The position numbers and the translations under genes are program-made. Source: JBHELQ01 sp046262995 (GTDB taxonomy: Bacteria; Actinomycetota; Thermoleophilia; Solirubrobacterales; Thermoleophilaceae). From it: a stretch of 12,737 nucleotides of DNA. Below, piece after piece: positions 1-6,650 of the stretch (its first letter is position 1; the number at the start of each line of letters is the position of its first letter). The stretch lies in contig JBHELQ010000048.1 in NCBI GenBank assembly GCA_046262995.1, positions 1-12,737 on the forward strand. Direction: 5' to 3'. The notes under the pieces were generated by a model that saw nothing but the letters and a program-made list of their open reading frames with translations, had not been told where the DNA came from and ran no database searches.

Positions 1-1008
1 ATCGTGTGGGGCACCACGCTGGAGCGCATCAAGTTCAGCGCCTACGTGATCTACGCGGTGATCTTCTCCGCGGTGATCTATCCGGTGCTCTCGCACTGGA
101 TCTTCGGCGGCGGCTGGCTGCAGGCGAACATCGGCATGCAGGACTTCGCCGGCTCGACGGCGGTCCACCTGATCGGGGCCACGGGCGGGCTCGCGGCGCT
201 GCTGCTGCTCGGGCCGCGCAGGGGCAAGTACGGCGCCGACGGCAAGCCGCGGGCGATCCCGGGGCACTCGATGCCGCTGGTGGGGCTGGGAGTGCTGATC
301 CTGTGGCTCGGCTGGTTCGGGTTCAACCCCGGATCGACGGGCGGTGCGATCGGCAACCGGTTCGCCGAGGTGGCGCTCGTCACCAACCTGGCGGCGGCCG
401 CGGGCGTCGTCGGCGCGCTGTCCGTCATGTGGCTCCGCACCAAGACCTACGACGTCGGGATGGCCGGCAACGGGGCGATCGCCGCGCTCGTGGCCATCAC
501 GGCCCCGTCCGGCTACGTGGAGTTCTGGGCCGCGCCGATAATCGGCGTGGTGGCGGGCGTCATCGTGGTCTACGGCGTCGTGCTGATCGAGAAGCTGCTC
601 GACGACCCGGTCGGTGCGCTGTCCGCGCACGGACTGGCCGGGGTCTGGGGCACGCTCTCGTGCGGCATCTTCACCTCGCCGCGTCTGGCGGAGCTGAACG
701 CGATCGGCCACCCGGGGCTCTGGTACTCGGGCAGCTTCAAGCAGTTCGGCGCCCAGGCCCTGGGGGTGGGGACGGCGTTCGCCTGCGTCTTCGTGATCTC
801 GTACGTGGTGTTCGCGTTGATCAAGGCCACGATCGGCCTGCGTGTGAGCGCGGCCGACGAAGACGCGGGCCTCGACATCTCGGAGACCGGGGGCTACGGG
901 TATCCGGAGCAGTTCATCCCGGCGCCCGAGATCGAGTCCCAGCCGGCGGCGCCGGCGGGAGCGCCGGCCTTGGGTGCCACCGCTCGTCCGGGGGAGGTGA
1001 CGGCATGA
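1..1008 (+). CDS. amt: Ammonium transporter (Amt family), 5'-truncated by the window edge
   Basis: Channel protein that conducts ammonium/ammonia across the cytoplasmic membrane. The reading frame is open from base 1, and Amt proteins have about 100 or more further residues upstream, so the GTG at base 4 is an internal Val codon and not the start. Amt hallmarks are visible: the first pore His in AVHLIGATGGLA (His codon 166-168), the WLGWFGFNPGS helix, and the second pore His in DPVGALSAHGLAGVWG (His codon 628-630). Several hydrophobic helices follow one another up to about base 840. The last ~55 residues form a hydrophilic, Ala/Pro-rich cytoplasmic tail. The stop codon overlaps the PII gene start (ATGA, 1005-1008), so the two are translationally coupled. 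This is the classic amt-PII pairing in which PII plugs the channel when nitrogen is plentiful. Family assignment is firm; direct regulation by the neighbouring PII is inferred from family knowledge. Confidence 0.95.
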   Translation: MVWGTTLERIKFSAYVIYAVIFSAVIYPVLSHWIFGGGWLQANIGMQDFAGSTAVHLIGATGGLAALLLLGPRRGKYGADGKPRAIPGHSMPLVGLGVLILWLGWFGFNPGSTGGAIGNRFAEVALVTNLAAAAGVVGALSVMWLRTKTYDVGMAGNGAIAALVAITAPSGYVEFWAAPIIGVVAGVIVVYGVVLIEKLLDDPVGALSAHGLAGVWGTLSCGIFTSPRLAELNAIGHPGLWYSGSFKQFGAQALGVGTAFACVFVISYVVFALIKATIGLRVSAADEDAGLDISETGGYGYPEQFIPAPEIESQPAAPAGAPALGATARPGEVTA

Positions 1009-1379
1009 AGATGATCGTCGCCTACATCCGGCACGAGGCGTTCGAGCCGATCCGTCAGGAACTGCTCGACGCGGGCTTCCCGAGCCTCTCGATCATCGAG
1101 GTGAAGGGCTCCGGCAGGCAGAAGGGGATCACCGAGCACTACCGTGGCTCGGAGCTCCAGATCCACCTGCGGCCGAAGCTCAAGCTCGAGATCGTCGTGG
1201 AGGCGAAGGACGTTGGGGTGGTCAAGGAGGCGATCCTCCGCCACGCGCGGAGCGGCTCGATCGGGGACGGAAAGATCTTCGTCCTCCCGGTCGAGGACGC
1301 CGTGCGAATCCGCACCGGCGAGGAGGGCGAGGAGGTCCTCCAGGCCCACGAACCGCAGGAGATCCCCGCGGGAGCCTGA
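1005..1379 (+). CDS. glnK: PII nitrogen regulatory protein (GlnB/GlnK family) with Leu at T-loop position 51
   Basis: Small trimeric signal protein of 124 residues (typical 112) that senses ATP/ADP and 2-oxoglutarate and controls Amt and other nitrogen targets. The ATG at 1005 has a GGAGG Shine-Dalgarno at 993-997 and overlaps the amt stop. Visible PII features: EVKGSGRQKG with Gln39 (2-oxoglutarate site), T-loop TEHYRGSEL, Lys58 in RPKLKLEIVV, the GSIGDGKIFVLPVED nucleotide loop, and the RIRTGEEG C-loop. Position 51, where the modifiable Tyr sits in E. coli and most actinobacterial PII proteins, is Leu (codon CTC, 1155-1157). Tyr46 and Ser49 remain; Ser49 is the phosphorylated residue in cyanobacterial PII. 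The start of the protein (AYIRHEAFEPIR) also departs from the usual IKPFKLDEVR pattern, and about 12 acidic residues extend the C-terminus. GlnK is chosen over GlnB because of the amt linkage. Confidence 0.93.
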   Translation: MKMIVAYIRHEAFEPIRQELLDAGFPSLSIIEVKGSGRQKGITEHYRGSELQIHLRPKLKLEIVVEAKDVGVVKEAILRHARSGSIGDGKIFVLPVEDAVRIRTGEEGEEVLQAHEPQEIPAGA

Positions 1380-1389
1380 CCCCGCAGTG

Positions 1390-1424
1390 GGGCGGGGCGC
1401 GTTACCCCATGGCGCGCCCCGCCC
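1390..1424 (+). terminator. Perfect 12-bp GC hairpin between the PII gene and glnA (possible terminator or attenuator)
   Basis: GGGCGGGGCGCG (1390-1401) is exactly complementary to CGCGCCCCGCCC (1413-1424), with an 11-nt loop. It begins 11 bases after the PII stop codon. No T-run follows, so it is not a canonical intrinsic terminator, though high-GC actinobacteria often use hairpins without a U-tract. It could end the amt-PII transcript partially, or protect processed ends and give glnA a separate expression level. The structure is seen directly; the role is inferred. Confidence 0.5.
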
Positions 1425-1434
1425 GCCCGGCCAT

Positions 1435-1448
1435 CTTCGAACTTCGAA
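1435..1448 (+). promoter_or_regulatory. Tandem CTTCGAA repeat immediately upstream of glnA
   Basis: CTTCGAA occurs twice head to tail (1435-1441 and 1442-1448). Because TTCGAA is its own reverse complement, the stretch also reads as an inverted repeat, TTCGAA-C-TTCGAA (1436-1448). It is an AT-richer island between the GC hairpin and the glnA Shine-Dalgarno (AAAGGGA, about 1447-1453). It could be an operator or a translational control site. I do not match it to the known GlnR consensus. Confidence 0.35.
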
Positions 1449-1460
1449 AGGGAACACCGC

Positions 1461-2810
1461 ATGGCAACCATCGAGCAGACGAGCCGCAGCGCCGAGGCGG
1501 TGCTCGCGCAGGTCGAGGAGCAGAACGTGGAGTTCGTGCGCCTGTGGTTCACGGACATCTTCGGCCAGCTGAAGTCGTTCGCCATCGGGCGCGAGGAGCT
1601 AGCCGGAGCGCTCGAGGAGGGGATGGGCTTCGACGGCTCCTCGATCACAGGCTTCAACCGGATCGAGGAGTCGGACATGATCGCGATGCCCGATCCCGCG
1701 ACCTTCCGGATCCTACCCTGGCGGACCGGCGAGACGCACAAGGTCGGCCGCCTCTTCTGCGACGTGCTGAAGCCCGGTGGGGAGCCCTACGAGGGCGACC
1801 CGCGCTTCGTCATGCGCAGGGCGCTGGCGCGCGCCAACGACATGGGCTTCGACCACTACTACTTGGGCCCGGAGCTCGAGTTCTTCCTGTTTCGCTCGGA
1901 CCAGTCGCCGGAGGTGCTGGACAAGGGCGGCTACTTCGACTTGACCACGCTTGACGTGGCCTCCGACTTCCGTCGCGATGCCGTGTTCACGCTCAGGGAG
2001 CTCGGAATCCCGGTCGAGTACTCGCACCACGAGGTCGGCCCTTCGCAGCACGAGATCGACATGCGCTTCGCGGACGGGCTCGAGATGGCGGACCACGCGA
2101 TGACCTACCGCATCGCGGTCAAGGAGGTGGCGCTCCAGCACGGCTGCTACGCGACCTTCATGCCCAAGCCGCTGTACGGCGAGAACGGCTCCGGCATGCA
2201 CACGCATCAGTCGCTCTTCCGCGGCGAGGAGAACGCCTTCTACGACCCGGACGACCAGTACTTCCTCTCGGACGAGGGCAAGGGCTTCATCGCCGGGCAG
2301 CTCCACCACGCCCGCGAGCTGGCGGCGCTGTTCGCGCCGTCGGTGAACTCGTACAAGCGACTGGTGCCTGGCTACGAGGCGCCGGTGTACATCGGCTGGT
2401 CGCGGCGCAACCGCTCCGCGCTCGTTCGCGTGCCGGTCTACCACCCCGGAAAGGAACGGGCGACCCGGATGGAGCTGCGCTGCCCGGACCCCTCGTGCAA
2501 CCCGTACCTGACGTTCGCCGCCCTGCTGCAGGCGGGACTGGAGGGGATCGAGCGGGGCTACGAGCTGCCCGAGCCGATCGAGCGCAACCTGTACGACCTG
2601 AGCGAGGAGGAGCGGCTGGCGATGGGCGTCAGGCACCTGCCCGAGTCGCTCGGCGAGGCCGTGGAGGAGATGGCCGGCTCGGAGCTTCTCGAGCGAGCGC
2701 TCGGCGAGCACGTCTTCTCGCGCTACGTGGAGCTGAAGCGGGAGGAGTGGCTCAACTACCGCGTCCAGGTGACCCCATGGGAGATCGAGCAGTATCTGCC
2801 CGTCACATAG
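1461..2810 (+). CDS. glnA: Glutamine synthetase, class I, alpha (feedback-regulated) type
   Basis: ATP-dependent ligation of ammonium to glutamate giving glutamine, in a cytosolic dodecamer. 449 residues, the length of GSI-alpha enzymes, which lack the ~25-residue insertion of the adenylylated GSI-beta type. Signatures in order: the Asp latch loop FDGSSITGFNRIEESDM (about 57-73), with Arg67 matching by my reading the feedback residue Arg62 of Bacillus GlnA; GPELEFFLF with metal-binding Glu; SHHEVGPSQHEID; ENGSGMHTHQSLF; LVPGYEAPVYIGWSRRNRSA with the flap Glu; MELRCPDPSCNPYLTFA; and the C-terminal EWLNYRVQVTPWEIEQYLP. The sequence NLYDL around Tyr378 resembles the GSI-beta adenylylation site, but the overall pattern is alpha. 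The ATG at 1461 has an AAAGGGA ribosome site. Position after amt-PII supports a true ammonium-assimilating enzyme rather than a polyamine ligase homologue. Confidence 0.95.
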   Translation: MATIEQTSRSAEAVLAQVEEQNVEFVRLWFTDIFGQLKSFAIGREELAGALEEGMGFDGSSITGFNRIEESDMIAMPDPATFRILPWRTGETHKVGRLFCDVLKPGGEPYEGDPRFVMRRALARANDMGFDHYYLGPELEFFLFRSDQSPEVLDKGGYFDLTTLDVASDFRRDAVFTLRELGIPVEYSHHEVGPSQHEIDMRFADGLEMADHAMTYRIAVKEVALQHGCYATFMPKPLYGENGSGMHTHQSLFRGEENAFYDPDDQYFLSDEGKGFIAGQLHHARELAALFAPSVNSYKRLVPGYEAPVYIGWSRRNRSALVRVPVYHPGKERATRMELRCPDPSCNPYLTFAALLQAGLEGIERGYELPEPIERNLYDLSEEERLAMGVRHLPESLGEAVEEMAGSELLERALGEHVFSRYVELKREEWLNYRVQVTPWEIEQYLPVT

Positions 2811-2860
2811 CCGCGGTGGAGCCTCCGCCCGCGAGCCTGAACGGGAGCGAAGGCGCTTCC

Positions 2861-3958
2861 GTGTCCGACGCCGCGCCGCGCCGCGCCCATCTCGAGATGG
2901 TGGGCGCCGTCGTTGCGGGTGAGGGCCTCGAGCGGGTAGCCGAGATCGCGTCGGCGCACGCCGGCGCGCCCGTGGCGGTTGTCGTGCCGCGGCTCGGCTC
3001 TCCGCGCGAGGACTGGCGCGAGCTCGAGCGCTACGTGGGGTCGCGGTTGGCCGGAGGGCGGCCGCCGAAGCCGCCCGAGGTGGAGGCGGAGGTCCCGATC
3101 GCCTCCGGTCAGAACGAGATCGGGGCCGTGCTGCTGCTCGGCAGGGGCGGCCCCGACTTCGGGGAGTACCTGCACGTGGCGGCGCTAGCGGCGCTGACGG
3201 AGGTGGCGGTGGCGGAAGCGCGCGAGGAGACCGAGCAGCGGCTGCGCGGCTCGTTCCTGGAGGAGCTGCTGCGCGCCGAGCGGATCGACGAGGCCGACGT
3301 CCTGAGGCGCGCGGCCAGGCTCGGCTGCGACCTGGCGGGCGGCTATCAGGGCCTCTGTGCCGATCCCCGCGGGCGCTCCCCCGGGCGGCTGCTCGCCGTG
3401 GTGGCGAGCGAAGCGCCCGGGTCGGTGGCACAGGTGGTGGAGGACAAGCTCTACGCCCTGCTTCCCGGTGAGCCCGAGCAGGCGCAGCGGGTGGCGAACC
3501 GCCTGGCGCGCCACGCGCTCGCGGGCCTCTCCTCCCGCTACGCGAGCGCCGCCGACGCCCGCAGCGCGCTCGAGGAGGCCGATCTTGTGCTGTCGGTGAC
3601 CGCCGCGGGGGGCGAGGTGGGGGAGCAGGTCGACGGGGTCTACCGGCTCCTGTTCAGGGCGCTCGTGAGCCATCCCGACGAGGTCCGCGCCTTCTACGAC
3701 GACACGGTCGCCGCCCTGGTGGCCTACGACCGCGAGTACTCCACCGACATGCTCGGCACGCTGCACTCCTACCTGGCCGAGAACTGCAACATGAACGCCA
3801 CCGCGCGGGCCGTGCACGCGCACCGGCATACCGTCGCCTACAGGCTGGACCGGGTGAAGGAGCTGACCGGGCTCGATCCGCTGACGGTCGAGGACCGTGA
3901 GCGGCTGGGGCTGGGGCTCAAGGCGTATCGCATCATCGCCCCGTCGCTCCCGCGTTGA
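2861..3958 (+). CDS. PucR/CdaR-family transcriptional regulator
   Basis: Predicted DNA-binding regulator of 365 residues in the PucR/CdaR style. The N-terminal part (about 10-125) looks like a GAF-type sensory domain ending in a helix (ALAALTEVAVAEAREE). A middle region beginning LRGSFLEELLRAE resembles the CdaR GGDEF-like domain. The C-terminus has the characteristic PucR helix-turn-helix, SYLAENCNMNATARAVHAHR followed by HTVAYRLDRVKELTGLDP (about 300-345). I chose GTG 2861 because GAAGG lies at 2849-2853 with a 7-nt spacer; an in-frame GTG at 2816 has no ribosome site, and codons before 2810 belong to glnA. It lies 50 bp after glnA on the same strand, so it is probably co-transcribed and may control nitrogen genes; that target is inferred from position only. 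It meets the next gene tail to tail at a 15-bp gap. Confidence 0.88.
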   Translation: MSDAAPRRAHLEMVGAVVAGEGLERVAEIASAHAGAPVAVVVPRLGSPREDWRELERYVGSRLAGGRPPKPPEVEAEVPIASGQNEIGAVLLLGRGGPDFGEYLHVAALAALTEVAVAEAREETEQRLRGSFLEELLRAERIDEADVLRRAARLGCDLAGGYQGLCADPRGRSPGRLLAVVASEAPGSVAQVVEDKLYALLPGEPEQAQRVANRLARHALAGLSSRYASAADARSALEEADLVLSVTAAGGEVGEQVDGVYRLLFRALVSHPDEVRAFYDDTVAALVAYDREYSTDMLGTLHSYLAENCNMNATARAVHAHRHTVAYRLDRVKELTGLDPLTVEDRERLGLGLKAYRIIAPSLPR

Positions 3959-3973
3959 GCGGCGGCAGGCGCG

Positions 3974-5218
3974 TCAGGGGCCGCTGTTCAGCGACCAGAC
4001 AACGTCGGCGCGGTAGACCTCGCTCGCGGGCAGGGCGCGCGTCGTGGTCGGCGTGGAGAGCGCCAGGCTGGTGCCGCTGAAGCCGCTCGTGCTCCAGGGA
4101 CCCAGGCCGCCGTTCGCGGCCGCCGAGACGATCTTGGTCGCGCTGCCGGCGTCGACCGAGCAGCCCGCCGAGCACTGGAATGCCGGCGTCGTGCCCGAGC
4201 CGCCCGACCAGGAGGCGCCGGTCGTATCGAGCTTGAGCGAGTCGGCCGGCAGGGTGGCGCCGCCGCTCACGTAGCCCGGCCCCGAGTCGCTGCCGCAGGT
4301 CGTGTTCGGGCAGTAGCGCTTGAAGACCGGGCTCTTGCCCGCCGCGGCGTCCCCGTTGACCGTCACGTTCCAGCCCGCCGCTGAGCCGGTCGTGTCGTCG
4401 ACCGAGAAGTCCGGCATCTGCTCGTTCAGCGTCTGTGCGCCGCCGTTCAGGGCCAGCGTCGAGAAGTCCGGCACGGACGGCGCGACATTCCAGGCGAGCG
4501 CACCGGTCGTGGCCGGCGCGAGCCCGAACAGGGTGTTGCCCCAGAGCGGGGTGTTCGTCATCGTCGCCGTCTTGTTGCCGGTGGCGCCCGCCGCCGCCTG
4601 GGTGAAGCTGATCGACTGGCTGACGAGCTCGTTCGAGTTCGCGCCGAGGTTCACCAGGCTGGTCGTGCCCGCCGGGGCCGTGAGCGACGTTGAGGCGCCG
4701 CTCTTGTACGCGAACGCACCGCCGACCACCATCGAGTTGGCGGCCGTCGTTGTGAAGCTGAGCCATGTGTGCGTGTTCGTGCAGCTCGCGAGGCAGCCGT
4801 TGTTCTTGTTGCCCTCCAGCGGCGAGCTGCTCGTGCCCACGAAGCCCAGGACCCTGCCGACCGCCGTGCGCGACGACCCGAGGTTGACCGTGTAGGACGC
4901 CCCGACGTCGCTCGCCGTGGCGGTCCTCAGGTAGACGAAGCTGTAGATGCCGGCGAACGCGGCCGCGGGGTACACCGCTGTCGTCCAGCCGCTCGGCGGC
5001 GAGACTGCGGCGGTGCCCTCGGCGTCCACGTCCATGACCATCGTGTCGCCGACAGCCGTCCCCGCGGGTGCGTCCAGTGTCAGCGACGAGGCTCCGGCGC
5101 CGGTCTGGTCGCTCGAGGCGGGGCGAGCGTAGATCGTCGCGACGGCGCCGGCGGGCGCCGGCAGGAGCAGCGCGAGCAGTACGGCAAGCAGGACGGCTGA
5201 GGCGCATGGCGCCTTCAC
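3974..5218 (-). CDS. Secreted WxL-domain surface protein with extra N-terminal beta-rich region
   Basis: 414-residue exported protein. The signal peptide is clear (residues 1-25, ending PAPAGA). Residues ~26-240 are Ser/Thr/Ala-rich, probably beta-sandwich (ASSLTLDAPAGTAVGDTMVM, SGW, ASYTVNLGSS), with a Cys142/Cys146 pair; I cannot name this domain. Residues ~245-414 form a WxL-type domain: motif 1 is GWNVTV (Trp283, Val in place of the canonical Leu) and motif 2 is the terminal YRADVVWSLNSGP, matching the family's YxxxxxWxLxxxP ending. WxL domains in low-GC Gram-positives bind peptidoglycan non-covalently, so a cell-wall location is expected. Four Cys (303, 308, 349, 353) recur in the neighbouring WxL protein. 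The GTG start at 5218 has AGGAG 7 nt upstream, overlapping the stop of the DUF916-like gene; the 10-nt gap implies translational coupling. Confidence 0.85.
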   Translation of the reverse strand: MKAPCASAVLLAVLLALLLPAPAGAVATIYARPASSDQTGAGASSLTLDAPAGTAVGDTMVMDVDAEGTAAVSPPSGWTTAVYPAAAFAGIYSFVYLRTATASDVGASYTVNLGSSRTAVGRVLGFVGTSSSPLEGNKNNGCLASCTNTHTWLSFTTTAANSMVVGGAFAYKSGASTSLTAPAGTTSLVNLGANSNELVSQSISFTQAAAGATGNKTATMTNTPLWGNTLFGLAPATTGALAWNVAPSVPDFSTLALNGGAQTLNEQMPDFSVDDTTGSAAGWNVTVNGDAAAGKSPVFKRYCPNTTCGSDSGPGYVSGGATLPADSLKLDTTGASWSGGSGTTPAFQCSAGCSVDAGSATKIVSAAANGGLGPWSTSGFSGTSLALSTPTTTRALPASEVYRADVVWSLNSGP

Positions 5219-5228
5219 GGTCGCGCTC

Positions 5229-6602
5229 CTAACTCGCGGGCTCCGCCGGGGGGGCGTTCCCGTTCGTGCCCGCGATGCGGTCGAAGAGCTCCGCTGCCGT
5301 GTTGTCCGCGACCGCCGAGTGAACCTCGATCGCCACGCCGTTCGATCCGTTCTGCTCGCGGGCGAGGAGCCGGCGCAGGTCGGCCGCGAGCAGGTCGGCG
5401 GTCTGGGTGTCGGTGTCCGGGGCCACGACGAGATGTCCGTGGCCGTTCAAGGAGCAGAGACGGTCCGTCCGGCGCAGGCGCGAACGCAGGACCGAGGCGG
5501 TGGGACGCGTGGCGGTCTCGTCCTGCTTGCGCGCGACCGTGATCAGGCTGAGTGGGTTGCCGCTCTCGCGGGCGCCGGCGAGCGCCCACTCCAGCGTCTT
5601 GATCGGCGACTGCCGCCGGCGGCGTAGCAAGAGGGCCGCCAGCATGGCGAGCGCCAGCAGGAGGGCCGCGACGGCCGCCAGCAGGAGCGGGAAGCCATTC
5701 CCGCTCGGGGCCTTGGGTCCACCGAACTTCTCCTGGCGGACCGCGTCGGAGTGGCCGAAGCGGACAAGTTGGTCCAGGCGGGCGGTGCCGCCGCGGTAGT
5801 GCATGACGGCCCGCACCCGGTAGGTATCTCCCTGCCGGGGCCGCTCGCGCCGAGCGAGGATCGGGTATGAGATCGACGTGCCCGTCACGAAGGTGCCCGG
5901 GCCGATCTGGGCGCGCGCGACCACTCGCCGCCCACGGGTGATGACCGCGCTCCCGTGGACGTTCTGAAGGATCACGTTGCCGCGGTTGCGGGCGAGGAGG
6001 GAGAACGCCACCCCGGCCGGGTCCCGCGCGACCTTCGCGCCGGTGAAGGCGATCAGCGGGTGACGGGGCCCCGGAAGGCGAATCTCGACGCCCACCGCGT
6101 AGCGCTGCGTGCTGGAGACGGCCACATTGGCCCGCAGGTTCGTCTGCTGCGGCCGTCCGAGGGCCTGGACGCCGATTCCGCCCAGATAGTCGCCCGGGCG
6201 CGCGCCGCGACCGGGGATCAGGGAGATGGCCACGCTCGCCCTTCCGTGGGGCGGTAGCACGACACGTCGCCTTGCGAGCCGGATCCAGCGTGCCGCCCCG
6301 TGGATGGACAGGCCGCGCACGTCGTAGGCGGACCCGAGCGTGCTGGTCGTCACGGCGTCGATCGGATCCAGCGCCAGGTGGAGCGCCCGGTCGCTCGCGT
6401 TTCGCACCTCCAGGGTGCCGGCCGAGAGCCGCCGCCCCGGCCGCGCCCGCAGCTGGAAGTAGCTGAGCGGCGCGTGGGAGGGCTGGTGCAGCGCCACCGT
6501 CATGGGAGGTGGCGCTGCGGCCGAGGCCGTCGCCGCGGGCGCCAGCACGGCGACGAGCGCCGCGATGGCAGAGAGGATGAGCTTGGGGGGGCGCCGCGTC
6601 AT
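5229..6602 (-). CDS. DUF916-like WxL-interacting membrane protein with a degenerate GGDEF-like cytoplasmic domain
   Basis: 457-residue type I membrane protein. Order of parts: signal peptide 1-29; extracellular beta-rich region ~33-290 with the DUF916 hallmark ARPGDYLGGIGVQ (PGDY at 136-139), followed by a second Ig-like half (LLARNRGNVILQNVHGSAVI) as in DUF916/DUF3324 proteins; one membrane helix ~304-326 followed by RRRR; then a cytoplasmic domain ~335-445. That domain follows GGDEF topology (GNPLSLITVAR, RLRRTDRLCSLNGHGHLVVAP, DTDTQTADLLAADLRRLLA), but the GG(D/E)EF signature is replaced by NGHGH, so cyclase activity is unlikely. DUF916 proteins bind WxL domains and peptidoglycan, which fits the WxL genes on both sides. 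The ATG at 6602 has no ordinary Shine-Dalgarno next to it; see the hairpin at 6611-6632. The DUF916 call is good; the GGDEF-like call is by eye. Confidence 0.8.
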   Translation of the reverse strand: MTRRPPKLILSAIAALVAVLAPAATASAAAPPPMTVALHQPSHAPLSYFQLRARPGRRLSAGTLEVRNASDRALHLALDPIDAVTTSTLGSAYDVRGLSIHGAARWIRLARRRVVLPPHGRASVAISLIPGRGARPGDYLGGIGVQALGRPQQTNLRANVAVSSTQRYAVGVEIRLPGPRHPLIAFTGAKVARDPAGVAFSLLARNRGNVILQNVHGSAVITRGRRVVARAQIGPGTFVTGTSISYPILARRERPRQGDTYRVRAVMHYRGGTARLDQLVRFGHSDAVRQEKFGGPKAPSGNGFPLLLAAVAALLLALAMLAALLLRRRRQSPIKTLEWALAGARESGNPLSLITVARKQDETATRPTASVLRSRLRRTDRLCSLNGHGHLVVAPDTDTQTADLLAADLRRLLAREQNGSNGVAIEVHSAVADNTAAELFDRIAGTNGNAPPAEPAS

Positions 6603-6610
6603 CAGAATCT

Positions 6611-6632
6611 CGGGGGGTGGTATGGCCCCCCG
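6611..6632 (-). other. Hairpin between a Shine-Dalgarno-like AGGAG and the start of the DUF916-like gene
   Basis: CGGGGGG (6611-6617) pairs perfectly with CCCCCCG (6626-6632) around an 8-nt loop. Read on the minus strand, AGGAG (6639-6635) lies 3 nt before the hairpin, and the ATG at 6602 follows it by 8 nt. Folding would bring the AGGAG to an effective spacing of about 11 nt from the ATG, whereas the unfolded distance of 32 nt is too long. It could instead be a weak terminator after the compact WxL gene, but no T-run follows. Confidence 0.45.
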
Positions 6633-6640
6633 AAACTCCT

Positions 6641-6650
6641 ATCGGCCGAT
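6641..6650. repeat. 10-bp perfect palindrome ATCGGCCGAT at the stop of the compact WxL gene
   Basis: ATCGGCCGAT equals its own reverse complement; its final base is the last base of the TAA stop codon (6650-6652, minus strand). It sits next to the 6611-6632 hairpin. With no loop it would fold poorly as RNA, so it is either a small protein-binding site or chance. Confidence 0.3.

Noticed and set aside
6..1379. Plus-strand open frame running out of phase through amt and joining the PII gene
   Set aside because: Only its last 124 codons, from ATG 1005, make a protein (PII); the rest is the wrong frame of amt.
1713..3431. Minus-strand open frame (572 codons) across glnA and the PucR-type gene
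   Set aside because: Low-complexity Arg/Pro/Ala translation and full overlap with clear genes on the plus strand.
4947..5200. Plus-strand small frames inside the long WxL gene
   Set aside because: No ribosome sites, shadow-like composition, and antisense to a gene with clear domains.
5319..5627. Active diguanylate cyclase reading of the DUF916-like protein's C-terminal domain
   Set aside because: The GG(D/E)EF signature is NGHGH and metal-binding acidic residues are missing, so an enzyme call is not supported.
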